Both the position numbers and the translations under genes were made by a program. Below the pieces are notes generated by a model, which ran no database searches, was not told where the DNA came from, and was given only the letters and a program-made list of their open reading frames with translations. This document shows positions 17,510 to 25,832 of a DNA stretch of 64,000 bases, piece by piece; the first letter of the stretch is position 1, and each line of letters begins with the position of its first letter. Source of the stretch: Gammaproteobacteria bacterium (GTDB lineage: Bacteria; Pseudomonadota; Gammaproteobacteria; Magnimaribacterales; AG-339-G14); the NCBI GenBank assembly GCA_019652555.1, contig BPAJ01000001.1, positions 1 to 64,000 of the forward strand, written 5' to 3'.

Positions 17510-18640
17510 TTATAAAGAGCCAAAGAAGTTTCTTAGTTCTTGGATATAAAGTTCTGGCTTTTCCAAAGCTGCAAAGTGTCCACCTGAATCTAAAACGTTG
17601 TAATACTTCAGATTACTGTAACGTTTTTTAAGCCAACGTTCGGATGCTTTGAAAATCTCTTTAGGATAGATACTTACTCCAGTAGGCGTTTTAACTTCAC
17701 CGCCATTGAATTCTCCGAAACTTTCCCAATACAGTCTGGCGGAGGATGTTGCAGTTTCCGTTAACCAATAAAACATAACATTGGTCAGTAATTCATCCCT
17801 AGATACGGCATTTTCTGGATGACCATCGCAATCGGTCCATTGATAAAACTTTTCTAAGATCCATGCTGCTTGACCTATGGGCGAATCGGTCAATCCATAG
17901 CCTAAAGTTTGCGGCCTTGTTGATTGTTGTTTGGAATAGCCAGAGTCCCACTCTTGATAAAATTGAAATCCTGCTAGAGCGTTTTGCTCAAACTCAGTTA
18001 AATCATTCATGGTATCCATATCAGGAGAAACTACTGCCATATTTAAATGAATAGCTTCACAGTCGGGATCTTGTGTGCCAAGAGCGGTTGTTACTGCAGA
18101 GCCCCAGTCACCACCTTGGGCAAAATATTTTTTGTATCCAAGGTTTTTCATGAGCTTAGAAAAAGTATCTGCAATCTTTTCCACACCAAAACCCGGTTTT
18201 GTGGGTTTTCCTGAAAATCCAAATCCAGGCAAAGAAGGGGTTACCACATGAAAAGCATCTTTAGGATCTCCACCATTGATTGTCGGATCTGCTAAAGGTT
18301 TAATCACATGCAGAAATTCTACAATGGATCCTGGCCAGCCATGAGTGATAATTAAAGGCTTGGCTTCTTTGTGGGGGGAGGGGTAATGGATAAAGTGAAT
18401 ATCCAAGTCATTTATGTTTGTTATGTACTGAGGAAATTCATTAATGTTTTTTTCATGTTTTTTCCAGTCATAATCATTCAGCCAATATTCGTGAATTTCT
18501 TTCATGTAAGACAAAGGAATGCCTTGAGTCCAGTCCTCTGGCGTCTCTTTTTCAGGCCATCTCGTCATTTCAAGACGTTTTTGTAAATCTACTAATTTTT
18601 CTTTTGGAATATCTATCTTAAAATCTTGTATTGCTGACAT
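17510..18640 (-). CDS. Epoxide hydrolase (EHN plus alpha/beta-hydrolase fold)
   Basis: Opens epoxides to diols. The 376 residues have the N-terminal EHN domain (about 3-110: FKIDIPKEKLVDLQKRLEMTRWPE) followed by the hydrolase core. The oxyanion motif HGWPGS is at 100-105, the nucleophile Asp178 is in GGDWGSA, and the catalytic His is in SGGHFAALEKPE near the C terminus. This is the microsomal or juvenile-hormone epoxide hydrolase type, although no membrane anchor is present. TTTAAT lies seven bases before the ATG on the minus strand, another possible leaderless start. Substrate unknown. Confidence 0.92.
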   Translation of the reverse strand: MSAIQDFKIDIPKEKLVDLQKRLEMTRWPEKETPEDWTQGIPLSYMKEIHEYWLNDYDWKKHEKNINEFPQYITNINDLDIHFIHYPSPHKEAKPLIITHGWPGSIVEFLHVIKPLADPTINGGDPKDAFHVVTPSLPGFGFSGKPTKPGFGVEKIADTFSKLMKNLGYKKYFAQGGDWGSAVTTALGTQDPDCEAIHLNMAVVSPDMDTMNDLTEFEQNALAGFQFYQEWDSGYSKQQSTRPQTLGYGLTDSPIGQAAWILEKFYQWTDCDGHPENAVSRDELLTNVMFYWLTETATSSARLYWESFGEFNGGEVKTPTGVSIYPKEIFKASERWLKKRYSNLKYYNVLDSGGHFAALEKPELYIQELRNFFGSL

Positions 18641-18728
18641 GCTATTTATTAAAACCTTGTTTTTATTGTATTATTTAATTTTAATTACAAATTAACATAG
18701 ATTTTTTAAATTTACTTATTTTTAAATA

Positions 18729-18938
18729 ATGGAAAAAATATCGGAATTATTCTCTAACCACTTATCAAATTGGGGCTTGGTTTGGTTTTGTTTGATTTTT
18801 TGGGGAAGCATTTTTAATGCGATATTGATAAGTTTGTCATTTAGCGAGATCAGCTCCTATCTAACTTATATAGGATACATAGCTGGATTAATTTTGGGTC
18901 TTTTTGCAAAATCTAAAAAATGGAATTGGCTACGATGA
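18729..18938 (+). CDS. Small membrane protein coupled to desaturase
   Basis: A 69-residue protein with two hydrophobic segments (about 17-37 and 43-60) and a basic C-terminal end KSKKWNWLR. No family recognised. Its TGA overlaps a candidate ATG of the following desaturase (ATGA), a classic arrangement for coupled translation, which supports it being a real gene. It could be a partner or assembly helper of the desaturase, but this is only positional evidence. The AT-rich 88 bp region upstream separates it from the divergent epoxide hydrolase gene. Confidence 0.65.
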   Translation: MEKISELFSNHLSNWGLVWFCLIFWGSIFNAILISLSFSEISSYLTYIGYIAGLILGLFAKSKKWNWLR

Positions 18939-19843
18939 GCGTGGTAATGGAAAACAATCAAGAAGATCTTTCCATAGATGCAGAAAGACTAGTAGCTAGA
19001 TCTTTTATGGGGAGAATCGAGTGGGAGATGATTGTCGTAGGTATAGGTCAATTTTTAATTTGGCTTGGCATATGGTTTATGGTTCTTCAAGGAATACTGC
19101 CTTTATGGGCTGGTTTCATTCTAAGCACAATCTCAACGGCTTTTGCATACTTACCATCGCATGCAGGTCAACACGGTCATTTATCGGGAAAACATAAAAA
19201 CTTAAAATGGCTGAATGCCTTTGTCGGACAAATTTCCTTGATACCTCTTGCCCAGTCTCATCATATTTTAAAAGCTACTCATATGAAGCATCATGCGCAT
19301 ACCAATAATCCAGAAAAAGATCCTGATTACTTTAATACTCATGTAGATCATTGGTGGCAGGCAGCTTTGAATGTTCATCTTCAAACCGATGGAGGAAATC
19401 CTAGGTTTCAAAAAATGCTGGAAACCTATATGGAAGAAGATCAAAACTTTAAGGCTGATATCGATAAAGGTTCTACATTTGCTTTGATGATATTTTTTGG
19501 TCAAATGATTTCCGCATTCTTTTTTCCTTTGGAAACTTTATTTCTTTGGTGGCTTCCAAGGAAACTTGTAGCATCATATTTGGGAGTAATATTTTCTCAT
19601 GAGCCTCATAAGGGTTTGCCAGTTGGAAGATACAAGGATACTAGATTCTGGGTAAATGGAATTCCTAGATTTTTTAATCATTCTATGCAAATCCATGTGA
19701 TGCACCATATGTATCCAAACATTTGTCATTTTGATGAACCAAAAGCAATAGAGGCTTTAAAACCTTTTATGATTGCAAGAGGCATTCCTGGTGCTGAAGA
19801 TCTTCCAGATAAGATTTCTTATAAACTTCTTTCTTATAAATAA
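18935..19843 (+). CDS. Fatty acid desaturase family protein
   Basis: Membrane di-iron enzyme of the FA_desaturase family. Three histidine boxes are visible: HAGQHGH, HMKHHAHTN and HVMHHMYPN. Hydrophobic stretches surround them (VVGIGQFLIWLGIWFMVL and others). About 302 residues if translation starts at the ATGA overlap (18935). An ATG at 18920 would add five residues. Whether it desaturates acyl chains or hydroxylates another lipid cannot be told. It starts a tight same-strand series with the thioredoxin-fold and crotonase genes. Confidence 0.88.
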   Translation: MSVVMENNQEDLSIDAERLVARSFMGRIEWEMIVVGIGQFLIWLGIWFMVLQGILPLWAGFILSTISTAFAYLPSHAGQHGHLSGKHKNLKWLNAFVGQISLIPLAQSHHILKATHMKHHAHTNNPEKDPDYFNTHVDHWWQAALNVHLQTDGGNPRFQKMLETYMEEDQNFKADIDKGSTFALMIFFGQMISAFFFPLETLFLWWLPRKLVASYLGVIFSHEPHKGLPVGRYKDTRFWVNGIPRFFNHSMQIHVMHHMYPNICHFDEPKAIEALKPFMIARGIPGAEDLPDKISYKLLSYK

Positions 19844-19845
19844 CA

Positions 19846-20427
19846 TTGGCCTACACGTTAAGCATTGGTGAAAATGCTCCGGATTTTGATCTATTAGGGA
19901 CTGATGTTGATTATTACTCTTTGGATTCCTTTCAAGAATATGAAAATCTCATTATTTTCTTTACTTGCAACCATTGTCCATATGTAACTGGATCAGATGA
20001 AGTCACAAGAGCAACGGTTGAAAAATTTCAAGGACCTAGATTTAAATTTGTTGCAATTAATTCAAATAGTAAAAATACCTATGAAGAAGACAGTTTTGAA
20101 AATATGGTCAAAAGAATAGATGACTTAAAATTTCCATGGCTTTATCTTTATGACGAGACACAGAAAGCTGCAAAGGATTATGGAGCCTTAAAAACGCCTC
20201 ATTTTTATGTTTTTGATAAAGAAAGAAAGTTGGTTTACACAGGACGAGGAGTTGATTCTCCTAAAGATTCATCTAATATTAAAGTTAATGATTTAGAAAG
20301 AGTTCTTGAAGAACTCAAAGATGATAGAAAAATATCAGTGCCAGTTACCAATCCCATTGGCTGTAATATTAAATGGGAGGGCAAGGAAGCACACTGGATG
20401 CCTGCAGAGGCATGCGATTTAATATAG
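19846..20427 (+). CDS. Thioredoxin-fold (AhpC/TSA-like) redox protein
   Basis: A 193-residue cytoplasmic protein of the peroxiredoxin/thioredoxin-like superfamily. It starts with the peroxiredoxin-style GENAPDFDLLGTD, has a CxxC motif TCNHCPY (C41, C44) after the first strand, a cis-Pro loop KTPHFYVFDKE, and a C-terminal GCNIKWEGKEAHWMPAEACD segment with two more cysteines. The family is usually annotated as thioredoxin family protein; the substrate is unknown. The start is a TTG, two bases after the desaturase stop, so it is probably translated by coupling. Confidence 0.83.
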   Translation: MAYTLSIGENAPDFDLLGTDVDYYSLDSFQEYENLIIFFTCNHCPYVTGSDEVTRATVEKFQGPRFKFVAINSNSKNTYEEDSFENMVKRIDDLKFPWLYLYDETQKAAKDYGALKTPHFYVFDKERKLVYTGRGVDSPKDSSNIKVNDLERVLEELKDDRKISVPVTNPIGCNIKWEGKEAHWMPAEACDLI

Positions 20428-20437
20428 GAGATAAAAA

Positions 20438-21145
20438 ATGTCTGAGTTAGCTACTTTAAAAACAGAAGGAGATGTATCGATAATTACTTTGGATGATGGA
20501 AAGGCAAACGTTTTTTCTTATCCAATGTTGGAAACTCTTCAAAAAATTCTTTCCGAGATTCCCAAAGATAAAGGTTCAGTAATTATTACTGGAAGAGATG
20601 GAATGTTTTCTGGAGGTTTTGATCTAAAAACTTTCGCATCTGGGGATGTTGATCAAATTAAAAATATGTCTGCATTGGGTTTCAAAACTTTATTTGATTT
20701 GTATACCTTTCCAAGACCTGTAGTTGCTGCAATTTCAGGTCATGCTGTAGCGCTGGGTATTTTTGTAGTTTGTTGTTGTGACTACCGAATTGGGATAGAC
20801 GGAGAATTTGTGGTTCAAGCAAATGAAGTAAGAAACAACATGGATATTCCCGTACCTATTATGGAAATAGCAGCCAGTAGGGTAGACAAGCAACACATTT
20901 ATAGAGCTCTTTTTCATGCAGATCCTTATAAAATGTCTGATGCTGTCAGTGCTGGTTGGATTGATGAAGTTGTGTCTTCTCCAGGTGATCTTATGACAAG
21001 AGCGATGGAAAAAGCAGAAGATTTGGCAACTTTAGGTCATCCTATGTACCAAAAAACAAAAGAAGTTTTTCAACAAGATATTGTAGAAAAAATTCAAGCA
21101 AATTTGCCTAATCCTTCAGACAGTCCAAGTTTCGTATCGGTTTAG
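20438..21145 (+). CDS. Crotonase/enoyl-CoA hydratase family protein
   Basis: A 235-residue member of the enoyl-CoA hydratase/isomerase superfamily. The CoA-binding and oxyanion-hole segments are IITGRDGMFSGGFDLKTF and ISGHAVALGIFVVCCCDYRIG. The usual GGG helix start is GHAVALG here, and the canonical catalytic Glu pair is not obvious, so the exact reaction is open. Preceded by a good ribosome-binding site (AGGAGAT). Last gene of the desaturase series, it may act on acyl-CoA made or used by the neighbours. tRNA-Ala follows 35 bp downstream. Confidence 0.85.
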   Translation: MSELATLKTEGDVSIITLDDGKANVFSYPMLETLQKILSEIPKDKGSVIITGRDGMFSGGFDLKTFASGDVDQIKNMSALGFKTLFDLYTFPRPVVAAISGHAVALGIFVVCCCDYRIGIDGEFVVQANEVRNNMDIPVPIMEIAASRVDKQHIYRALFHADPYKMSDAVSAGWIDEVVSSPGDLMTRAMEKAEDLATLGHPMYQKTKEVFQQDIVEKIQANLPNPSDSPSFVSV

Positions 21146-21163
21146 TTATTTGTAAACTTCTTA

Positions 21164-21169
21164 TATAAT
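21164..21169 (+). promoter_or_regulatory. -10 box for tRNA-Ala
   Basis: Consensus TATAAT ends 11 bases before the tRNA-Ala 5' end, giving a very short leader. No convincing -35 is visible. Confidence 0.45.
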
Positions 21170-21180
21170 CCAATTCCTTT

Positions 21181-21256
21181 GGGGCTATAGCTCAGCTGGG
21201 AGAGCGCCTGATTTGCATTCAGGAGGTCCGCGGTTCGATCCCGCGTAGCTCCACCA
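21181..21256 (+). tRNA. tRNA-Ala (anticodon UGC)
   Basis: A 76-base cloverleaf with acceptor GGGGCTA paired to TAGCTCC. This includes the G3:U70 pair that identifies alanine tRNAs. Anticodon TGC sits in the loop TTTGCAT, followed by the GGTTCGATCC T-arm and an encoded CCA. With tRNA-Ile(GAU) this is the usual rRNA-spacer pair, here found alone and 8.5 kb from its partner. Confidence 0.97.
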
Positions 21257-21285
21257 AAATATTACATTTCTTCACTTTTTATTTA

Positions 21286-21291
21286 TATAAT
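21286..21291 (+). promoter_or_regulatory. -10 box of amidohydrolase gene, leaderless spacing
   Basis: Consensus TATAAT lies six bases before the ATG at 21298, with TTACAT (21263-21268) 17 bp upstream as a weak -35. No Shine-Dalgarno is present. Transcription would start at or next to the initiation codon. Confidence 0.45.
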
Positions 21292-21297
21292 CATCTT

Positions 21298-23199
21298 ATG
21301 AGAGCATTACACGATTTAGTTATTAGAAACGGAAAAATTGTAGATGGCAGCGGAAAAAAACCTTTTCATGGTGATGTTGCTATAGACAATGGAAAGATAT
21401 CTGCAGTAGGAATCGTTGAGAATCCTGGTAAAAAGGAAATTGACGCGAAAGGTAACATTGTCACTCCTGGATGGGTAGACATTCATACTCATTATGATGG
21501 TCAAGTTTGTTGGGATCCATATTTAACCCCATCAAGTTGGCATGGTGTAACAACAGTCGTGATGGGAAATTGTGGAGTCGGTTTTGCTCCGGTCAAACCT
21601 GGTGATGAGGAATTTCTTATTCAATTGATGGAAGGAGTTGAAGACATACCTGGTACGGCTCTTCATGAAGGGGTTGATTGGAATTGGGAAACTTTTCCAG
21701 AGTTTCTAGATGCGATAGAAAAAAAGGATTTTGTCATGGATCTTGGTTTTATGATTGGGCATGGTCCTTTGAGAAGTTACGTCATGGGATATGAAAGATG
21801 TCAAAGTCAAGTTGATGCCTCAAAAGAAGAAATTTCCAAAATGTCGGATATTGTCACTGAGGCTATTGAATCTGGTGCCTTAGGTTTTAGTACTTCTAGA
21901 ACAATTTTACATCGAGATGTTCACGGAGTTTATGTTCCTGGAACAGAAGCAAGCTCAGAAGAAATGAAGTCTTTAGCTTTTGCGATCGATAAAGCAGGCG
22001 AGGGAACTTTAGAAATTGTTTCTGATTGGCTTGATAAAGAAATCGAAATGTCCTGGATGAGAGAATACGTTGAAAAAAGTGATTGTGGACTTACAGTGCT
22101 TCAGACAAGTGGTGATGCAGTAAAAACAATTTTATTCTGTGAAGAACAGTTTTTAAAAGGTAAAAACGTTAGACCTCAATTTCCAGGTAGGAATGTCGGA
22201 ATGATGTTTGGTTTGGAAAGTTCTTTGCATCCTTTTATTGGTCATCCTTCCTATCGCGAAATAGCAGACCTTCCTTTATCCGAGAGGGTAAAAATTATGA
22301 AAGATCCTGCTTTTAAGGAAAAACTTCTTAATGAAAAACCAAATTTTGCATCTGAGATAGAAAAATCAATGAATGAGCAAGGCAATACAAAATCTCAGGA
22401 AGAGATCAAAGAAGCAGCTAATCTAGGCCTTAAACTTATTTCCAACTACGATACTCAATTTATTTTGGGAGATCCTCCTAATTATGAGCCTGGAAAAGAA
22501 GACAGTATTGCAGCTTTAGCAAAATCCAAAGGCATAGCTGAGCTTGAAGTCATTTATGATGAATTTCTTAAAAACGAAGGCACTAATTTAGTTTATGCCT
22601 GTTTTACTCCATACGATAATCACAAATTAGATTTTGTAGAACGAGCTTATAGTCTTAAATCCTCTGTAGCTGGCGGAAGCGATGGTGGAGCTCATTGTGG
22701 ATTGATATGTGATGCAAGTATGCCCACAACTAACTTATCACACTGGGCAAGAGACAGAGAGGCTGGTAAAAAAATTCCGATTGAATTAATAGTTAGAAAA
22801 CAAACTAAGGATACTGCCGAAACTTATGGTTTGTTTGACCGAGGGGAAATTAAAACAGGGATGTTAGCCGATTTGAATATCATTGATTTCGAGAAGCTTA
22901 ATGTTACTCATCCTAAAATGGTATATGACCTGCCTTTGGGAGGAAGAAGATTAATTCAAACCTCTTCAGGTTACTTGGCTACAGTTAAAAGCGGTGAAGT
23001 AGTCTACGAAGCTGGTGAAGCGACAGGAGTTCTTCCTGGAAAATTAATCCGAGGAAAACAAACTTGTGAAGTAAAAACGGAAAAAGAAAGGGTACCTTTC
23101 ATTGACCGAACTCTTCGTTTAATGTCTGTTAAAGCCTTCAAATTACTCTGGAATTTTAGAAAAAGCTCAGTTAAAACGACAGTTGTTTCTGACGACTAA
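21298..23199 (+). CDS. Amidohydrolase, N-acyl-D-amino-acid deacylase type
   Basis: A 633-residue metal-dependent hydrolase of the amidohydrolase superfamily, closest in layout to D-aminoacylase-like proteins. The metal motif HxH is H63/H65 in DIHTHYDG. SSWHGVTTVVMGNCGVGFAPV follows, and the later SDGGAHCGLICDASMPT and DRGEIKTGMLADLNIIDF blocks are family hallmarks. It is longer than typical D-aminoacylases by an insertion around residues 330-400 (Lys/Glu-rich). No signal peptide, so cytoplasmic. Substrate uncertain: N-acyl-D-amino acids or related amides. It overlaps the convergent transporter gene by four bases. Confidence 0.88.
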   Translation: MRALHDLVIRNGKIVDGSGKKPFHGDVAIDNGKISAVGIVENPGKKEIDAKGNIVTPGWVDIHTHYDGQVCWDPYLTPSSWHGVTTVVMGNCGVGFAPVKPGDEEFLIQLMEGVEDIPGTALHEGVDWNWETFPEFLDAIEKKDFVMDLGFMIGHGPLRSYVMGYERCQSQVDASKEEISKMSDIVTEAIESGALGFSTSRTILHRDVHGVYVPGTEASSEEMKSLAFAIDKAGEGTLEIVSDWLDKEIEMSWMREYVEKSDCGLTVLQTSGDAVKTILFCEEQFLKGKNVRPQFPGRNVGMMFGLESSLHPFIGHPSYREIADLPLSERVKIMKDPAFKEKLLNEKPNFASEIEKSMNEQGNTKSQEEIKEAANLGLKLISNYDTQFILGDPPNYEPGKEDSIAALAKSKGIAELEVIYDEFLKNEGTNLVYACFTPYDNHKLDFVERAYSLKSSVAGGSDGGAHCGLICDASMPTTNLSHWARDREAGKKIPIELIVRKQTKDTAETYGLFDRGEIKTGMLADLNIIDFEKLNVTHPKMVYDLPLGGRRLIQTSSGYLATVKSGEVVYEAGEATGVLPGKLIRGKQTCEVKTEKERVPFIDRTLRLMSVKAFKLLWNFRKSSVKTTVVSDD

Positions 23200-24527
23200 A
23201 CTGAAGTTTCTAGATTAGCTTTATCTCCAGCATATCTTCGCCCTGCAAAGTAATAGCATGGAATAGCTAGTGATCCGATAAATCCAAAGATTAATAAAGC
23301 CCAGGTATAAGGCTCTGCAATGGCGCCTTTGGTTAAATCAATTAGAATTCCAGCTCCTAGGGAACCGATAGTAAGGCCAATTAAGTTTATACAAAGAATG
23401 TAGAAAGCAACGATTGTCGCTCTAATTTTTTCCGGAACTAACTCTTGAACAGTAGAAAAAGTGGGACCATAAAAACATCCCAACTGAAAATAACCGACGA
23501 CTACACCAACCCAAAAAATTACCGTTGTTGGTTCCACAAATCGATAAATTACACCTATTGGTAACAAAATAAGAGATAACCAAAATAAAAAAATTGGTCT
23601 ACCTTGATTTGTTTTCTCCAACCACCAGTCACTTACTAACCCACCAAACAAAACTCCCGCCAGTCCGGCAAAGACAGCGATAATTCCAGATATTTGAGCG
23701 ATGACACTTCTATCAAAACCTCTTTCCTCAACAAGCCATATTTGTTCAAAGGCGGCTGCACCAAGAATAATATGATAGAAAACTCCTCCAGAGATGGTGA
23801 GTGTTAGAGCAGGTGATTTTTTTAAAGCATTAACCAAGATTGTCATTACTTCCGAGAAAGATAGTTTCTCTTCTTGGGCTTCGATTAAATTTTGACTTTC
23901 AACTCTTTTTTTATCTTTAAAGAGCAACATGCAAAGTCCTAAAAAGACACCTAGAATTCCTAACATATAAAAACACCCACGCCACCCAATCGTCTCCCCA
24001 AGTAAGCCTTCTAAAAAAATTGGCGATTTTATATCCGCAACAAATCCAACCAATAAAAGACTTATCGCAACGCCTAAGGGAACTCCTAAGTAATAAAATC
24101 CAGCAGCAAACCCCATCCTTTTTGGAGGGAAGGCATCGCCCAAGAGAGACATTGATGTTGGGGTTATGATTGATTCACCGACACCAATAAACATTCTCGG
24201 CAGAGCTAAAGTAATAAATCCTTTGGCTGCACCTGAGGCCATTGTAAAAACACTCCAAAGTACTACTCCAAAAGCAATCAACTTAGATCTATTTACACGA
24301 TCAGCTAAAGCTCCCATGAACAGACCCATTATTGAGTAAAAGAAAATAAAAGCTAAAGAGGTAAGCAGTCCAAATTGCCAACCTGTTAGCTCCAGTTCTG
24401 GAACAATGTAGTTGGCAAAACTTGCGATTAATTGTCTATCTGTAATATTGAGAAGATTTAATACAGTCAGAAAAAAAAGAAGTCTATATGGATTCATACT
24501 TATAGGATATTGTGAAAGAATTATCAT
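23196..24527 (-). CDS. MFS transporter, spinster-like
   Basis: A 443-residue major facilitator with about 12 membrane segments. The N-terminal signature is NITDRQLIASFANYIVPEL, the loop 2-3 motif is GALADRVNRSKLI, and PRMFIGVGESIITPTSMSLLGDAFP follows. These are features of the spinster-like group, whose bacterial members are mostly uncharacterised. Translation may start at the second Met (24497, MNPYRLLFF), since the first ten residues are atypical and TATACT lies just upstream of the first ATG. Convergent with the amidohydrolase gene; import of its substrate is possible but unproven. Confidence 0.87.
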   Translation of the reverse strand: MIILSQYPISMNPYRLLFFLTVLNLLNITDRQLIASFANYIVPELELTGWQFGLLTSLAFIFFYSIMGLFMGALADRVNRSKLIAFGVVLWSVFTMASGAAKGFITLALPRMFIGVGESIITPTSMSLLGDAFPPKRMGFAAGFYYLGVPLGVAISLLLVGFVADIKSPIFLEGLLGETIGWRGCFYMLGILGVFLGLCMLLFKDKKRVESQNLIEAQEEKLSFSEVMTILVNALKKSPALTLTISGGVFYHIILGAAAFEQIWLVEERGFDRSVIAQISGIIAVFAGLAGVLFGGLVSDWWLEKTNQGRPIFLFWLSLILLPIGVIYRFVEPTTVIFWVGVVVGYFQLGCFYGPTFSTVQELVPEKIRATIVAFYILCINLIGLTIGSLGAGILIDLTKGAIAEPYTWALLIFGFIGSLAIPCYYFAGRRYAGDKANLETSV

Positions 24528-24556
24528 AGTATAGGATTTTTAAAAAAATATAAAAA

Positions 24557-25156
24557 ATGTTTGTTTTGGGCGTAACAGGTGGAATTGGGTCTGGCAAATC
24601 AGCAGCAACTGATATTTTTTCCTCTCTGGGAATTAAGATAGTCGATGCCGATGTTCTATCTAGAGTCCCTGTTCAAAAAGGAGAAGCAGGCCTTTTTGAG
24701 ATAGAAAAAAGATATGGTTCTGAAATTCTTCTTGCTACAGGTGAACTGGATAGAAAAAAATTAAGAGAAATAATATTTGAAAAAGAAGAGGAAAAAGATT
24801 GGTTAGAAAATTTACTTCATCCTTTAATAGCGGATTTAATAAAAGAGGAATTAAAGTCATCTTCTTCCAAGTATACAATCCTTGCCTCGCCATTGTTGTT
24901 CGAAACTAAACAGTCCGATTATTGCGATGAAGTACTGGTTATTGATGTATCTGAGGAAACTCAAATTTTAAGAACAAAGACGCGAGACGATGTTCCTGAA
25001 GAACAAGTGAAAACTATAATTCTTTCGCAAATCAATCGTTCTGAAAGACTCAGATTAGCAACTCATATCATAGAAAACGAAAATACTTTAGATGATCTAA
25101 AAAAAGCTGTAACAGAATTACATCAAAAAATAATTACTCAAATTGAAACCAAATGA
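24557..25156 (+). CDS. coaE: Dephospho-CoA kinase
   Basis: Last step of coenzyme A synthesis: ATP-dependent 3'-phosphorylation of dephospho-CoA. The 199 residues begin with the P-loop TGGIGSGKSA (about 7-16). The DADVLSR motif follows, then LLFETKQSDYCDEVLVIDV. Length is normal (E. coli 206). Its stop overlaps the yacG start (ATGA), as expected for the conserved coaE-yacG pair. Confidence 0.95.
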   Translation: MFVLGVTGGIGSGKSAATDIFSSLGIKIVDADVLSRVPVQKGEAGLFEIEKRYGSEILLATGELDRKKLREIIFEKEEEKDWLENLLHPLIADLIKEELKSSSSKYTILASPLLFETKQSDYCDEVLVIDVSEETQILRTKTRDDVPEEQVKTIILSQINRSERLRLATHIIENENTLDDLKKAVTELHQKIITQIETK

Positions 25157-25305
25157 AATGTCCAAGTTGTAAAGAAGAAATTTCAGAAAGCGCTGATAAA
25201 AAATTTAGACCTTTCTGCTCAGAAAGATGCCGCTCTTTGGACCTGTCAGATTGGCTTAACGAAAGAAATGTTATTTCTTCGGACTTATCTCATTCAGAAG
25301 ATTGA
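25153..25305 (+). CDS. yacG: DNA gyrase inhibitor YacG, zinc-binding
   Basis: A 50-residue protein that begins in the ATGA overlap with coaE. Four cysteines form the YacG zinc site: C3 and C6 (MKCPSC) and C22 and C26 (FCSERCRSLDLSDWL). The family binds GyrB and inhibits gyrase in E. coli. It is shorter than the 65-residue E. coli protein at the C terminus. Its last 16 bases overlap the convergent thiE-like gene. Confidence 0.92.
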   Translation: MKCPSCKEEISESADKKFRPFCSERCRSLDLSDWLNERNVISSDLSHSED

Positions 25306-25832
25306 AAAAATCCACTTATACCTGCAATACCTTGAGCACCATTTTCTTGTGCAATTCTAAGGTCGTCTTGCTTTAAACCTCCTAAAGCAAAACTTGGTCC
25401 TGGAAATAGCTTAGCTAGTTTTGAAAATTTCTCCCAGCCCAATGCAGGATTTTTATTAACAACATTTTTTATTGGAGAGATAAATATATAATCCAGCCCA
25501 AGTTGTGCAGCTTTAATAACTTCTTTTTTATTATGACAAGAAGCACCGGTCAAAGAGGAACTCAACTGATTTGTTTCCATCAAATCTCTGGAGGTTAGAT
25601 GTAGGCTTTCATGACCGGAAATATTTTTTACCAATCCTGAATTCAAAATTACTTTGCCTCCCTTATTTTCGTAAATTTCTTTGGTTTTATTCCAATGCTC
25701 TGATGAAAAATCCATTACATCTACTCTGTAGATCAAGTACTTAGAAGTATCAGATAGTTTTTCAATTAGAGAAAAGAAGTTTTCTGGAATTTTTTTTGGA
25801 GTTATTGGAATAAAACTAGCTTCTGTAATCAC
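25290..25832 (-). CDS. Stand-alone ThiE/TenI-like domain protein
   Basis: A 180-residue TIM-barrel protein resembling thiamine-phosphate synthase. It contains HESLHLTSRDLM, the SCHNKKEVIKAAQLGLDYIFISPI block with the conserved Ser-Pro, and FALGGLKQDDLRIAQENGAQGIAGISGFF (phosphate-binding GG and GI turns). In many gammaproteobacteria this domain is the C-terminal half of a Nudix (MutT)-ThiE fusion located between argJ and yacG. Here the same position holds only the ThiE half. It overlaps argJ by 17 bases. True thiamine synthesis activity is uncertain. Confidence 0.82.
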   Translation of the reverse strand: MITEASFIPITPKKIPENFFSLIEKLSDTSKYLIYRVDVMDFSSEHWNKTKEIYENKGGKVILNSGLVKNISGHESLHLTSRDLMETNQLSSSLTGASCHNKKEVIKAAQLGLDYIFISPIKNVVNKNPALGWEKFSKLAKLFPGPSFALGGLKQDDLRIAQENGAQGIAGISGFFQSSE

